Shown here: positions 5,910-13,747 of the stretch, one piece after another
How the letters are laid out: the number at the start of each line of letters is the position of its first letter
Position numbering within the stretch: the stretch's first letter is position 1
Notes under the pieces: model-generated
The model's input: the letters and a program-made list of their open reading frames with translations, nothing else
The model's database searches: none
Told to the model about the DNA's origin: nothing
Position numbers and translations under genes: made by a program
Source of the DNA: Prevotella sp. UBA1378
GTDB taxonomy: Bacteria; Bacteroidota; Bacteroidia; Bacteroidales; Bacteroidaceae
Assembly (NCBI GenBank): GCA_002305505.1
Contig: DBRC01000006.1
Span: 1 to 17,172 of the forward strand
Direction of reading: 5' to 3'
DNA length: 17,172 bases

Positions 5910-5941
5910 TTTGTACACCAGACATTTCCGCCATACCTTTG
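5910..5941 (+). promoter_or_regulatory. Promoter of the HMA-like gene
   Basis: TTTG (5910-5913), 20 bases, then TACCTTTG (5934-5941) match the consensus. The leader to the ATG at 5973 is about 25 bases. Confidence 0.75.
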
Positions 5942-5972
5942 CCGATGTATTTCAACATTAAAAGAACCGATT

Positions 5973-6365
5973 ATGAGAAAATTAGTGATGATAATGATAG
6001 CTGCAATGACCATGAGCGTCGCTTCGGCTAAGGTAGTGAGAACAAACATCAAGGTGAACGGATACCAGCCAAAGGCGAAAATCGAAGCGGCTGCGCAATC
6101 GGTAAAGGGGGTAAAGAAAGCCCTGTATACCGAGAAGAACAAGATCCTGACCGTTTTATACAACAACGAGCAGACCGCCGTAAATAAGATAAAGGCTGCC
6201 GTAAACAAAGTAGACAAGAAGCCTGCCCAGGCTATCCGGAAAGTTCAAAGGGTAGAGAAGGCAGAGAAGGACGGGAAGGCTGGTAAGGACGGGAAGTCAA
6301 GTCCGGATAAAATGAAGAAAGACGAGAACGAAAAGGACAATACCGATAGGGACAAGGGGAAATAA
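5973..6365 (+). CDS. Exported HMA-fold protein lacking CxxC, with Lys-rich tail
   Basis: This protein of 130 residues has a signal peptide (MRKLVMIMIAAMTMSVASA, about 1-19), so it is probably periplasmic. Residues 21-81 follow the heavy-metal-associated (HMA) beta-alpha-beta-beta-alpha-beta pattern: VVRTNIKVNGYQ, KIEAAAQSVKGVKKALY, ILTVLYNNEQTAVNKIKAAV. The metal-binding CxxC that should follow the VxG turn is absent, replaced by QPKAK, and the protein has no cysteine at all. Residues 83-130 are an extremely charged tail rich in Lys, Asp and Glu (KDGKAGKDGKS). A longer in-frame start at 5838 is rejected because the promoter's -7 box lies downstream of it. The gene is monocistronic, with its own promoter and strong terminator. 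Copper or other metal binding should not be assumed. Confidence 0.8.
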   Translation: MRKLVMIMIAAMTMSVASAKVVRTNIKVNGYQPKAKIEAAAQSVKGVKKALYTEKNKILTVLYNNEQTAVNKIKAAVNKVDKKPAQAIRKVQRVEKAEKDGKAGKDGKSSPDKMKKDENEKDNTDRDKGK

Positions 6366-6397
6366 CGGTTATCGGTAATGTTTACAGTACAACAGGA

Positions 6398-6441
6398 AAG
6401 GGGGGATGTATCTGCATATCCGATACATCCCCCTTTTTTTC
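6398..6441 (+). terminator. Rho-independent terminator of the HMA-like gene
   Basis: Stem GGGGGATGTATC (6402-6413) pairs perfectly with GATACATCCCCC (6423-6434) around a 9-base loop and is followed by seven T (6435-6441). An AAAG run on the left could let it work weakly for nhaD, which converges from the right and ends at 6466. Confidence 0.9.
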
Positions 6442-6465
6442 ATACCTGCCCCGTCACATGAGCCT

Positions 6466-7806
6466 TCATGAGAAAAGCAGCGTACGCTCTAACCAGTATG
6501 TCAAGATACCGGCCACATAGCCGGCCAGCGCTATCCAGGAAATGTGCCTCATGTACCAGCCGAAGCTTATCTTCTCCAACCCCATAACCACTACGCCGGC
6601 CGCCGAACCGATGATGAGCATCGAGCCGCCCACGCCGGCACAATAAGCCAGCAGCTGCCAGAAGATGCCATCCACAGCCATGTCGCCCGCAGGCGCTACA
6701 GGATACATCCCCATGCACCCGGCAACAAGGGGCACATTGTCGACAATGCTTGAAAGTACGCCTATCATACCCGTCACAAGATAATGGTTGCCGCCGAACA
6801 CCGTGTTCAGCCCTTCGCCCAAGGCCTCCAGCACGCCAATGTTTTCAAGGCAAGCCACCGCCATGAGAATGCCAAGGAAGAAAAGAATCGTCGACATATC
6901 AATGCGCGAAAGCAGGTCGGACACGCGCTTAGCCATTGTGTCGCCCTCGCCGGCGGAACGGTAGAACACCTCCGTCGTTGCCCACAGCAAGCCCAGCACG
7001 AGCAGGATGCCCATAAAGGGAGGCAAGCCGGTGAGCGTGCGGAAAACCGGCACGAAGACAAGGCCGCCCACACCGCACCAGAAGATCACCTTGCGCTGCG
7101 TTTTGGTAAACGCGCTGACAGCCGTCTCCACTACATTGTCTTCTGCCGGCAGTTTACCTTTCAGCCCAAGCGAGAGCAGGAAGGCCGGCACCAGCATCGA
7201 AACCAGCGAGGGGAAGAATATTCCGGTGATGATGCCCTGCGTCGTAACCACTCCTTTAATCCAAAGCATAATGGTGGTGACATCGCCGATAGGCGAAAAA
7301 GCACCGCCGCTATTGGCGGCAATAATCACGAGCGAAGCCATTATCATGCGTTCTTTCGGTGCCTGTACCAGTTTGCGGAGCACCATAATCATAACGATGG
7401 AGGTGGTAAGGTTGTCGAGGATGGCCGACAGGAAGAAGGTCATGAAGGCAATACGCCACAACAGCTTGCGCTTGCTGCGCGTCTTGAGGGCATCCCGCAC
7501 GAAGTTAAAACCGCCGTTGGCATCCACGATTTCGACAATCGTCATGGCTCCCATCAGGAAGAACAGCGTCTCGGATGTATCGCCGAGATGTGCCTTGATG
7601 ATTTCGCCTACCTGCGCCATAAGCGCATTCGCACCGCCGCCGGCGAGGGTGATATAGCTCGACGGGGAAACCATGAATAGCGACCAGCAAGCCACGCACA
7701 TCAGCAGAGCGGTGGCAGCCTTGTTGATTTTGGTGACGCTTTCGAGGGCTATGCACAAATAACCCGACACGAAAACGACGACAATAGCCAATGTTAAACT
7801 TGTCAT
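6466..7806 (-). CDS. nhaD: Na+/H+ antiporter NhaD
   Basis: This inner-membrane protein of 446 residues is predicted to exchange cytoplasmic Na+ (or Li+) for external H+. It belongs to the NhaD family of the ion transporter superfamily. The hydropathy pattern gives about 11-12 membrane segments. Conserved features include LFFLMGAMTIVEIVDANGGF (81-100), ILDNLTTSIVMI (129-140) and IIAANSGGAFSPIGDVTT (161-178). A second inverted-repeat half carries SSIVDNVPLV, and a glycine-rich GVGGSMLIIGSAAG lies near the C-terminus. Length is typical. It is divergent from rhaB, with its own promoter at 7856-7887 and a leader of about 45 bases. Its position beside a sugar operon need not mean functional linkage, though sodium cycling could support sugar uptake. 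Confidence 0.93.
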   Translation of the reverse strand: MTSLTLAIVVVFVSGYLCIALESVTKINKAATALLMCVACWSLFMVSPSSYITLAGGGANALMAQVGEIIKAHLGDTSETLFFLMGAMTIVEIVDANGGFNFVRDALKTRSKRKLLWRIAFMTFFLSAILDNLTTSIVMIMVLRKLVQAPKERMIMASLVIIAANSGGAFSPIGDVTTIMLWIKGVVTTQGIITGIFFPSLVSMLVPAFLLSLGLKGKLPAEDNVVETAVSAFTKTQRKVIFWCGVGGLVFVPVFRTLTGLPPFMGILLVLGLLWATTEVFYRSAGEGDTMAKRVSDLLSRIDMSTILFFLGILMAVACLENIGVLEALGEGLNTVFGGNHYLVTGMIGVLSSIVDNVPLVAGCMGMYPVAPAGDMAVDGIFWQLLAYCAGVGGSMLIIGSAAGVVVMGLEKISFGWYMRHISWIALAGYVAGILTYWLERTLLFS

Positions 7807-7855
7807 GAGTGTTGTTGTTCTTTAATGATATTAACAGTTGTGTATTTACGGTTGG

Positions 7856-7887
7856 CAAAGGTACGAAAAAGAAAGAACACAACCCAA
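7856..7887 (-). promoter_or_regulatory. Promoter of nhaD
   Basis: The minus strand shows TTG (7885-7887), 21 bases, then TACCTTTG (7856-7863), matching the Bacteroidetes consensus. Confidence 0.65.
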
Positions 7888-7907
7888 GAGAGCAAAAGTT
7901 TTTTTGC

Positions 7908-7919
7908 GTAAACGTTTAC
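7908..7919. promoter_or_regulatory. Palindromic operator candidate GTAAACGTTTAC
   Basis: This perfect 12-bp palindrome lies between divergent nhaD and rhaB, 38 bases upstream of the rhaB -33 element and 20 bases upstream of the nhaD -33 element. Such a CG-centred palindrome is typical of LacI-type operators and not of AraC-type direct repeats. It could serve either gene. Confidence 0.55.
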
Positions 7920-7957
7920 TATATCAAAACTTTTAGCTGAAAAATCAAATAACAATG

Positions 7958-7986
7958 TTGCGTTTGCCATTTAAACATTACTTTTG
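7958..7986 (+). promoter_or_regulatory. Promoter of the rhamnose operon
   Basis: TTG (7958-7960), 18 bases, then TACTTTTG (7979-7986). The -7 box is a full match; the spacing is one base short of the usual 19-21, consistent with an activator-dependent promoter. The leader to the rhaB ATG is about 38 bases. Confidence 0.6.
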
Positions 7987-8029
7987 CACACGAAACAACA
8001 AAATTTAAAACTGCTAACAAGACATCATC

Positions 8030-9511
8030 ATGGAGAATAAGAAATACTTCTTCGCCGTAGACCTCGGCGCTACCAGCGGCCGCACGATCATCGGGACGCT
8101 GGACAACGGGAAGTTCGCCCTCGAAGAACTGACACGCTTCGACAACAACCTGATTGAGACGGGAGGCCATTTCTATTGGGACATCTACGCGCTCTACCTC
8201 GAGATCATCAAAGGCCTGAAGCTGGCCGCACAGCGCCAAATAGCAATCACCAGCATCGGCATAGACACATGGGGGGTGGATTTCGTATGCATCGGCAGCG
8301 ACGGCGCCATCCTGCGCAACCCGCTGGCCTACCGCGACCCGCACACCTTCGGCGCAATGGAAGACTATCTGGAGCACGTAATGCCGAAGAAAGAGGTGTA
8401 CGCCATCACGGGCATACAGTTCATGAACTTCAACTCAATCTTCCAGCTCTATGCCATGAAGCGCGCCGACAACACGGCATTCAAGCAGGCTGCGAAGTTC
8501 TTGTTCGTGCCCGATGCCCTGGGCTTCATGCTCACCGGCAACGAGGTATGCGAATACACCATCGCATCGACAAGCCAACTGCTCGACCCGCGCACCAAGC
8601 AGCTCGACGAACGCCTGCTGCAAAGCCTCGGCTTGAGCCGCTCCAAATTCGGGCGCATGGTGAATCCGGGTACCGTCATCGGCGTGCTGACCGAAGAGGT
8701 GCAGAAACAGACCGGCCTGGGAGCCATCCCCGTGATTGCCGTGGCAGAGCACGATACGGGCAGTGCCGTGGCTGCTGTCCCGGCTAAGGACGAGAAGTTT
8801 GCGTATCTTAGCAGCGGCACATGGAGCCTGATGGGCATCGAGACCAAGGACGCCATCATCAACGACCTGAGCTACGAGCGCAACTTCACCAACGAGGGAG
8901 GCATAGAGGGCACCACGCGCTTCTTGAAGAACATCTGCGGCATGTGGCTCTACGAGCGCTGCCGGAAGGAATGGCCGGAGGAGGTGCGCAGGCTGAGCCA
9001 TCCCGAACTGCAGGGGTCGGCCATGCAGGCAGAGCCTTTCCGCAGCATCATCAATCCCGACGACGCGATGTTCGCCAACCCTCCGTCGATGATTGGTGCT
9101 ATACAGGCTTACTGCCGGAAAACAGGGCAGCCGGCGCCCGGGACGCCTTCTGAAATATGCCGCTGTATCTTCGACTCGCTGGCGCTGCGTTACCGCCAAG
9201 TGTTCACTTACCTCACGGAGATAGCCGACTTCCCCATCGAGGTGCTGCACATCATCGGCGGCGGCTCGCTAAACAAATACCTCAACCAGTTCACTGCCAA
9301 CGCAACGGGGGCCACCGTACTGGCCGGGCCGGAAGAAGGTACGGCCATCGGGAACATCATGCTGCAAGCAAAGGCCGCCGGACTGGTGAAAGACATCTGG
9401 GAAATGCGCAAAATCATTGCCGACAGCCTGCAGCTGAAACGCTTCGAACCGGCCGACAAGGCCGAATGGGACGCCGCTTACAAGAAGTTCCAAGAGATTA
9501 CGGCACAGTAA
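8030..9511 (+). CDS. rhaB: Rhamnulokinase
   Basis: This cytoplasmic enzyme of 493 residues phosphorylates L-rhamnulose with ATP to L-rhamnulose 1-phosphate. It is an FGGY-family sugar kinase with the two-domain actin-like fold. The N-terminal phosphate loop is DLGATSGR (11-18). The family motif GIDTWGVDF is at 77-85. AEHDTGSA (239-246) carries the likely catalytic Asp242, SSGTWSL (261-267) is the second-domain phosphate motif, and IIGGGSLNKY near 405 is the adenosine motif. All are intact and the length is normal. It is the first gene of the rhamnose operon; the isomerase begins 57 bases later. In Bacteroides the gene is also called rhaK. Context with rhaA and rhaT separates it from other FGGY kinases. 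Confidence 0.95.
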   Translation: MENKKYFFAVDLGATSGRTIIGTLDNGKFALEELTRFDNNLIETGGHFYWDIYALYLEIIKGLKLAAQRQIAITSIGIDTWGVDFVCIGSDGAILRNPLAYRDPHTFGAMEDYLEHVMPKKEVYAITGIQFMNFNSIFQLYAMKRADNTAFKQAAKFLFVPDALGFMLTGNEVCEYTIASTSQLLDPRTKQLDERLLQSLGLSRSKFGRMVNPGTVIGVLTEEVQKQTGLGAIPVIAVAEHDTGSAVAAVPAKDEKFAYLSSGTWSLMGIETKDAIINDLSYERNFTNEGGIEGTTRFLKNICGMWLYERCRKEWPEEVRRLSHPELQGSAMQAEPFRSIINPDDAMFANPPSMIGAIQAYCRKTGQPAPGTPSEICRCIFDSLALRYRQVFTYLTEIADFPIEVLHIIGGGSLNKYLNQFTANATGATVLAGPEEGTAIGNIMLQAKAAGLVKDIWEMRKIIADSLQLKRFEPADKAEWDAAYKKFQEITAQ

Positions 9512-9568
9512 AAACAGCATCAAGGATTAAACATCACATTAATAATAACAAAAACAATCTTACAACAA

Positions 9569-10822
9569 ATGAAAGCAGAATTAATCGAAAAGGCTTATGC
9601 TATCGCGAAAGAACGCTATGCAGCCATTGGTGTAGACACAGACAAGGCCATCGCACTGTTGGAACAAACCCCTATCTCGCTGCATTGCTGGCAGACCGAC
9701 GACGTGATGGGATTTGAGCGAAACGAAGCACTGTCCGGAGGCATCCAGACCACGGGCAACTATCCCGGACGGGCACGTAACATCGACGAGGTGCGCAGCG
9801 ACGTATCGTTCGCCAAAAGTCTTATTGCCGGAAACCACCGCCTAAACCTGCACGAAATCTACGGGGAATTCGGAGGCAAGTTCGTAGACCGCGACGAGGT
9901 GGGAATAGAACACTTCCAAGGATGGATTGAATGGGCAAAGGAGCAAGGGATGAAGCTCGACTTCAACTCTACCTCGTTCTCGCATCCCAAGAGCGGCGAC
10001 CTGTCGCTCTCTAACCCCGACCCCGCCATCCGCAACTTCTGGATTGAGCACACCAAGCGCTGCCGGCGCATCGCCGACGCCATGGGTAAGGCACAGGACG
10101 ACCCGTGTATCATGAATATCTGGGTGCACGACGGTTCGAAAGACCTCACCGTGGAGCGCAAGCGCTACCGCGAAATCTTTGCACAGAGCCTCGACGAAAT
10201 CCTTGCAGAGGAACTGCCGGACATGAAGACATGCCTCGAGGCCAAGCTGTTCGGTATCGGCCTGGAGAGCTACACCGTGGGCTCGCACGACTTCGTGGCC
10301 GGCTACTGCGCTACACGCAAGCTGATGTATACGCTGGATACGGGCCACTACGAGCAGACGGAAAACGTGAGCGACATGGTTGCCTCGCTGCTGCTCTTCG
10401 TACCCGAGCTGATGCTCCACGTAAGCCGCCCCATCCGCTGGGACTCGGACCACGTGACCATCATGAACGACCAAACGCTCGACTTGTTCAAGGAGCTGGT
10501 CCGCGCCGACGCCCTCGACCGTGCACATATCGGCCTCGACTATTTCGATGCTTCCATCAACCGCATCGGCGCTTATGTCATCGGTACGCGCGCCACGCAG
10601 AAGTGCCTGCTCCAAGCCTTGCTCGAACCACTGCCGCAGCTGCGCAAGTTTGAGGACAACGGGCAGAACTTCGAACGCCTCGCCCTGCTCGAGGAGGCCA
10701 AGAGCCTGCCGTTCGGTGCCGTGTTCGACTACTTCAACCTGAAGAATAACGTGCCCGTGGCCGAGGAGTTTATCCCGGCCATCCAGCAATACGAGAAAGA
10801 CGTAACTTCTAAGCGCGCATAA
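9569..10822 (+). CDS. rhaA: L-rhamnose isomerase
   Basis: This cytoplasmic enzyme of 417 residues interconverts L-rhamnose and L-rhamnulose, the first intracellular step of rhamnose breakdown. It is a metal-dependent (Mn2+) TIM-barrel isomerase. Typical family stretches are visible: SLHCWQTDDVMGFE (37-50), GGIQTTGNYPGRAR (57-70), RLNLHEIYGEF, LDFNSTSFSHPKSG and NIWVHDGSKDL. Length is the family norm. The stop TAA shares its last base with the ATG of the symporter gene, so the two are translationally coupled. In Bacteroides the gene is also named rhaI. I see no missing residues or frame problems. Confidence 0.95.
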   Translation: MKAELIEKAYAIAKERYAAIGVDTDKAIALLEQTPISLHCWQTDDVMGFERNEALSGGIQTTGNYPGRARNIDEVRSDVSFAKSLIAGNHRLNLHEIYGEFGGKFVDRDEVGIEHFQGWIEWAKEQGMKLDFNSTSFSHPKSGDLSLSNPDPAIRNFWIEHTKRCRRIADAMGKAQDDPCIMNIWVHDGSKDLTVERKRYREIFAQSLDEILAEELPDMKTCLEAKLFGIGLESYTVGSHDFVAGYCATRKLMYTLDTGHYEQTENVSDMVASLLLFVPELMLHVSRPIRWDSDHVTIMNDQTLDLFKELVRADALDRAHIGLDYFDASINRIGAYVIGTRATQKCLLQALLEPLPQLRKFEDNGQNFERLALLEEAKSLPFGAVFDYFNLKNNVPVAEEFIPAIQQYEKDVTSKRA

Positions 10823-11856
10823 TGGAAATCATCGTCGGACTCATTATCATCGCCATCGGCGCTTTCTGCCAGTCGTCGTGCTATGTGCCCATCAACAAGA
10901 TAAAGGATTGGTCGTGGGAGAGCTACTGGATTGTGCAAGGCGTGTTTGCATGGCTGATATTACCGTTCCTGGGTGCTCTGCTGGCTGTGCCGGCAGGGCA
11001 CTCCCTTTGTGAACTGTTCACCGCGGCCAACTCGTTCAATATCTGGATGACGATGCTGTTCGGTGTACTGTGGGGCGTAGGCGGCCTTACGTTCGGCTTG
11101 TCCATGCGTTACCTCGGCGTGGCCCTCGGCCAGTCGATTGCTCTCGGCACATGTGCCGGCCTCGGCACCATCATGGGCCCCGTGCTGCTCAACATCTTCT
11201 TCCCCGAACTGAATGCGCTCGAGTCGCTGACCTCTGCCGTGATTCTCGGCGTGGCAGTGACGCTCGTCGGCATTGCCATCATCGGCGTTGCCGGCTCCAT
11301 GAAGGCTGCATCGCTCTCGGAGGAGGAGAAGAAGGCTGCCGTGAAGGACTTCAACTTCCCGAAAGGAATCGCCATCGCCCTGCTCGCTGGATTCATGAGC
11401 GGCTGCTTCAACGTAGGCCTGGAGTTTGGCAAGGGCATCAATTTCGGCGACTTAACCCCTGATATGTTCAAGACGCTGCCTGCCACATTCCTCGTAACGC
11501 TTGGCGGATTCGTAACCAATGCCATCTATTGCTTCTATCAGAATCACAAGAACAAGACGTGGGGCGACTACAAGAAAACGGCTGTATGGGGGAACAACCT
11601 GCTTTTCTGCGCCTTGGCGGGCGCCCTCTGGTACAGCCAGTTCTTCGGACTGTCATTAGGAAAGGGATTCCTTACCGGGTCGCCGACGCTGATGACGCTG
11701 GCATTCTGTATCCTCATGGCGCTCAACGTGGTGTTCAGCAACGTGTGGGGCATCATCCTCAAGGAATGGAAGGGCTGTTCGCAGAAAACAATTACGGTGC
11801 TCGTCATCGGTATTGTGGTGCTGATTATTTCCAGCTTCCTGCCACAGCTACTCTAA
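10822..11856 (+). CDS. rhaT: L-rhamnose/H+ symporter RhaT
   Basis: This inner-membrane protein of 344 residues imports L-rhamnose with protons. It shows about ten hydrophobic segments, starting IIVGLIIIAIGAFCQSSCYV, and has the RhaT-family tryptophan-rich first loop (IKDWSWESYWIVQGVFAW). A mid-protein cytoplasmic loop is charged (LSEEEKKAAVKDF), and a glycine-rich SGCFNVGLEFG segment follows. Length matches E. coli RhaT. It overlaps the isomerase stop by one base and is the last gene of the operon here. In characterised Bacteroides operons an aldolase and a lactaldehyde reductase follow the permease; here the next gene is convergent and unrelated. Confidence 0.95.
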   Translation: MEIIVGLIIIAIGAFCQSSCYVPINKIKDWSWESYWIVQGVFAWLILPFLGALLAVPAGHSLCELFTAANSFNIWMTMLFGVLWGVGGLTFGLSMRYLGVALGQSIALGTCAGLGTIMGPVLLNIFFPELNALESLTSAVILGVAVTLVGIAIIGVAGSMKAASLSEEEKKAAVKDFNFPKGIAIALLAGFMSGCFNVGLEFGKGINFGDLTPDMFKTLPATFLVTLGGFVTNAIYCFYQNHKNKTWGDYKKTAVWGNNLLFCALAGALWYSQFFGLSLGKGFLTGSPTLMTLAFCILMALNVVFSNVWGIILKEWKGCSQKTITVLVIGIVVLIISSFLPQLL

Positions 11857-11861
11857 TGACA

Positions 11862-11938
11862 GATTAACGGATGAACAAATTAACGGATGAACAAACTGTA
11901 TCAATCCGTTAATTTGTTAATTTGTTAATTTGTTAATC
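11862..11938. repeat. Tandem and inverted repeats between convergent genes
   Basis: Two tandem copies of the 16-mer ATTAACGGATGAACAA (11863-11878, 11879-11894) are followed by four copies of the 8-mer GTTAATTT (from 11908; last copy variant). AATTAACGGAT (11878-11888) pairs perfectly with ATCCGTTAATT (11904-11914), an 11-bp stem with a 15-base loop. The structure could terminate both rhaT and the convergent lipoprotein gene, whose last codons and stop lie inside the 8-mer tract. Confidence 0.75.
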
Positions 11939-12534
11939 TTTTTCTCAGATTGGTACATGAAAGCCAGTTCCGGTCCGTAAGTGTAAGTGGTGGCTTGGTT
12001 TGTCTGCACGTCCGTAACGGTAATCCCGTACACGTAGACCAACACCGTCCATATATCGGAGGCAGCATTATAATTAGCATAAGGCCCGGAAAAGTCGAAC
12101 CAAACAGCAAAGCGGTACGACAACCCGTTTACCTGTACCTTGTAAACATAGGTCTTTGGTGCAAGGATGATGCTGGCCGAAGCGGCCGACGTATTGTATA
12201 TCGTATAGTCCATCGTGCAATAATTGGTTTTAGAACCAAACACGAAGCTCTCAGCATTGGGAAATACTTTCTTGGCAATATACAATTCAGGAAAGCGCGA
12301 CAGCGTTATCTGCTGGCCCACCACTACCGTTGCCGTGTCGATGTCCCCGTTGTCGATGGACCACTTGCCTGCATACGAGCCCATGAAACCCTTATTGAGC
12401 GTACCACCGCTGCCGCCCGACGTCCCCGGTGAGGGTGTCACCGTATTGTCGTCGCCCGACGAACAGGATGTTATCATCGTAGCCATACAAAAGAAAACGA
12501 TGCCCACCCAAACAAAACGAAATACCTTTTTCAT
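11917..12534 (-). CDS. Bacteroidales lipoprotein, function unknown
   Basis: This protein of 205 residues has a lipoprotein signal peptide MKKVFRFVWVGIVFFCMATM followed by lipobox ITSC (Cys24). A Ser/Gly/Thr-rich linker (25-46) comes next, then a beta-rich domain starting GFMGSYAGKWSIDNGDIDT. The tether plus compact domain suggests a surface or periplasmic lipoprotein. It may belong to one of the DUF families of small Bacteroides lipoproteins (DUF4840-like is a guess). It starts 5 bases after the stop of the upstream membrane-protein gene and so is the second gene of a two-gene operon. The C-terminus (KKINKLTN) is encoded by the TTAACAAA repeat tract, so its exact end may vary between strains. 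Confidence 0.75.
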   Translation of the reverse strand: MKKVFRFVWVGIVFFCMATMITSCSSGDDNTVTPSPGTSGGSGGTLNKGFMGSYAGKWSIDNGDIDTATVVVGQQITLSRFPELYIAKKVFPNAESFVFGSKTNYCTMDYTIYNTSAASASIILAPKTYVYKVQVNGLSYRFAVWFDFSGPYANYNAASDIWTVLVYVYGITVTDVQTNQATTYTYGPELAFMYQSEKKINKLTN

Positions 12535-12539
12535 AACTT

Positions 12540-12905
12540 TTATTCATTTAAATGTCCTTTTTCCATATACTGCCGATAGTAACGCTCTTTCACACGCCGC
12601 TCTATGTCGGCAACCGAACGGCTGCCGCCTGATAAAAGCGACTTTGCCCATACGCACAGGACGAAAGCGGCCACGGTGATAAGAGCCGACACAAGATAGC
12701 GCAGCAGCTCGCTTTGCAGCGGCAGGCTGTCGATGCTGACAATCCCCACAACTACCGGAATGACAAACAGCAATACGTCAGTGGCCGACGTCATCTTAAA
12801 CTGCCCGGCCGCTTCGCGGTATTCACTGTCACGGCGCAGCAGCTCCACACGGCGTTCGCTCCACAGCTGCTCAAACTGCTCACGGTTGTATTCACAGTTA
12901 CTCAT
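12540..12905 (-). CDS. Small membrane protein with two transmembrane helices, function unknown
   Basis: This protein of 121 residues begins MSNCEYNREQFEQLWSERRV. A charged, probably helical N-terminal part (1-37) is followed by two hydrophobic segments (about 42-60 and 68-88) separated by a short loop. A basic cytoplasmic C-terminal helix (98-116, VADIERRVKERYYRQYMEKG) completes it. I do not recognise the family. It heads an operon with the lipoprotein at 11917-12534. Its promoter at 12913-12943 has ideal elements, but the ATG is only 7 bases after the -7 box, predicting an mRNA with almost no leader. Confidence 0.72.
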   Translation of the reverse strand: MSNCEYNREQFEQLWSERRVELLRRDSEYREAAGQFKMTSATDVLLFVIPVVVGIVSIDSLPLQSELLRYLVSALITVAAFVLCVWAKSLLSGGSRSVADIERRVKERYYRQYMEKGHLNE

Positions 12906-12912
12906 CGTGTTG

Positions 12913-12943
12913 CAAAGGTACGAGTTAAATCTCTGACTGCAAA
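12913..12943 (-). promoter_or_regulatory. Promoter of the membrane protein/lipoprotein operon
   Basis: The minus strand shows TTTG (12940-12943), 19 bases, then TACCTTTG (12913-12920). It is back to back with the promoter of the rightward gene; the two -33 boxes are 15 bases apart. Confidence 0.8.
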
Positions 12944-12958
12944 AATATCAGGACTTTT

Positions 12959-12990
12959 TTTGTTATTCTCGGCGAAAATAGCTACATTTG
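12959..12990 (+). promoter_or_regulatory. Promoter of the 244-residue gene
   Basis: TTTG (12959-12962), 20 bases, then TACATTTG (12983-12990). The ATG at 12998 lies 7 bases after the -7 box. Confidence 0.8.
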
Positions 12991-12997
12991 CATTACC

Positions 12998-13732
12998 ATG
13001 GATACGATAGATAAGTTTAAAATCATGGCTGCTCTGATGCGTGGGTTCTTCAAGGCATTCTCCTCGGGTATCATCGACTGCCACGTGACTGATGTATACG
13101 AAAAGAATCAGCCGCGCACGGTGAAGCGTATCATGGTGGAACATTACGGGAAAGTGGGTAAGGCGATGCAAAACACCCTCTTCTATCCTGTAGCCCGCAT
13201 GAACTACGAGTACGAAGAAATGGTGGCAATGCTGCAGGCGAGCATTAACGACCCCCGAGCTACGGGAGACATCATGAAACTGGCCTGCCGCACGGACGGG
13301 CTGTATAAGGCAATGAAAGAGGAATACAAGCGCAATTTCATGGCGCTGCTCGAGGGGCGGCACCCCTCGGTTGCAGAACATTTAGCCAACTACCGGCGCG
13401 GCAGTGAGAACAATCCTTTCAGGACTGATGCTGCCATCGACATCGTGGTGCGTACGGTCATGTCGGCCTATGTGCAAGGATTGAAAGCCGCCGGCACGGG
13501 GAAGGCTACGCTCCACCAGCCGTCTATCCTGCGGCTGATGCTCGACGCCATGACCGTACTGCTGAACGACACGCTACCGGGAAAGGATCTCAAGAACGGG
13601 ATGGAAGGCATGTTCCTCAACGCCTGCCGGTCGCAGCACAACATGGAGGTGATGATAGGCGAGATGAACCGCATGTACGGCGAACTGGCAGAACATGAAG
13701 GCATCATCGCTAATGACGATAAAGCAAACTGA
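12998..13732 (+). CDS. Predicted helical cytoplasmic protein, function unknown
   Basis: This protein of 244 residues begins MDTIDKFKIMAALMRGFFKA. It has no signal peptide or membrane segment and appears mainly alpha-helical, with many Met, Ala and charged residues. I recognise no catalytic motif or family. Candidate conserved stretches by composition are NNPFRTDAAIDIVVRTVMSA and LHQPSILRLMLDAMTVLLND. The ATG at 12998 gives an almost leaderless mRNA; if that is wrong, Met10 (13025) or Met14 (13037) are possible starts. It is followed after 15 bases by the esterase gene and probably co-transcribed with it, but the two products have different compartments and no obvious shared role. Confidence 0.8.
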   Translation: MDTIDKFKIMAALMRGFFKAFSSGIIDCHVTDVYEKNQPRTVKRIMVEHYGKVGKAMQNTLFYPVARMNYEYEEMVAMLQASINDPRATGDIMKLACRTDGLYKAMKEEYKRNFMALLEGRHPSVAEHLANYRRGSENNPFRTDAAIDIVVRTVMSAYVQGLKAAGTGKATLHQPSILRLMLDAMTVLLNDTLPGKDLKNGMEGMFLNACRSQHNMEVMIGEMNRMYGELAEHEGIIANDDKAN

Positions 13733-13747
13733 TACATCTACCGGACA

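Noticed and set aside
6784..7680. 298-residue plus-strand frame
   Set aside because: It is antisense to nhaD, whose membrane protein is clear; the frame is His/Arg-rich as expected of a shadow frame.
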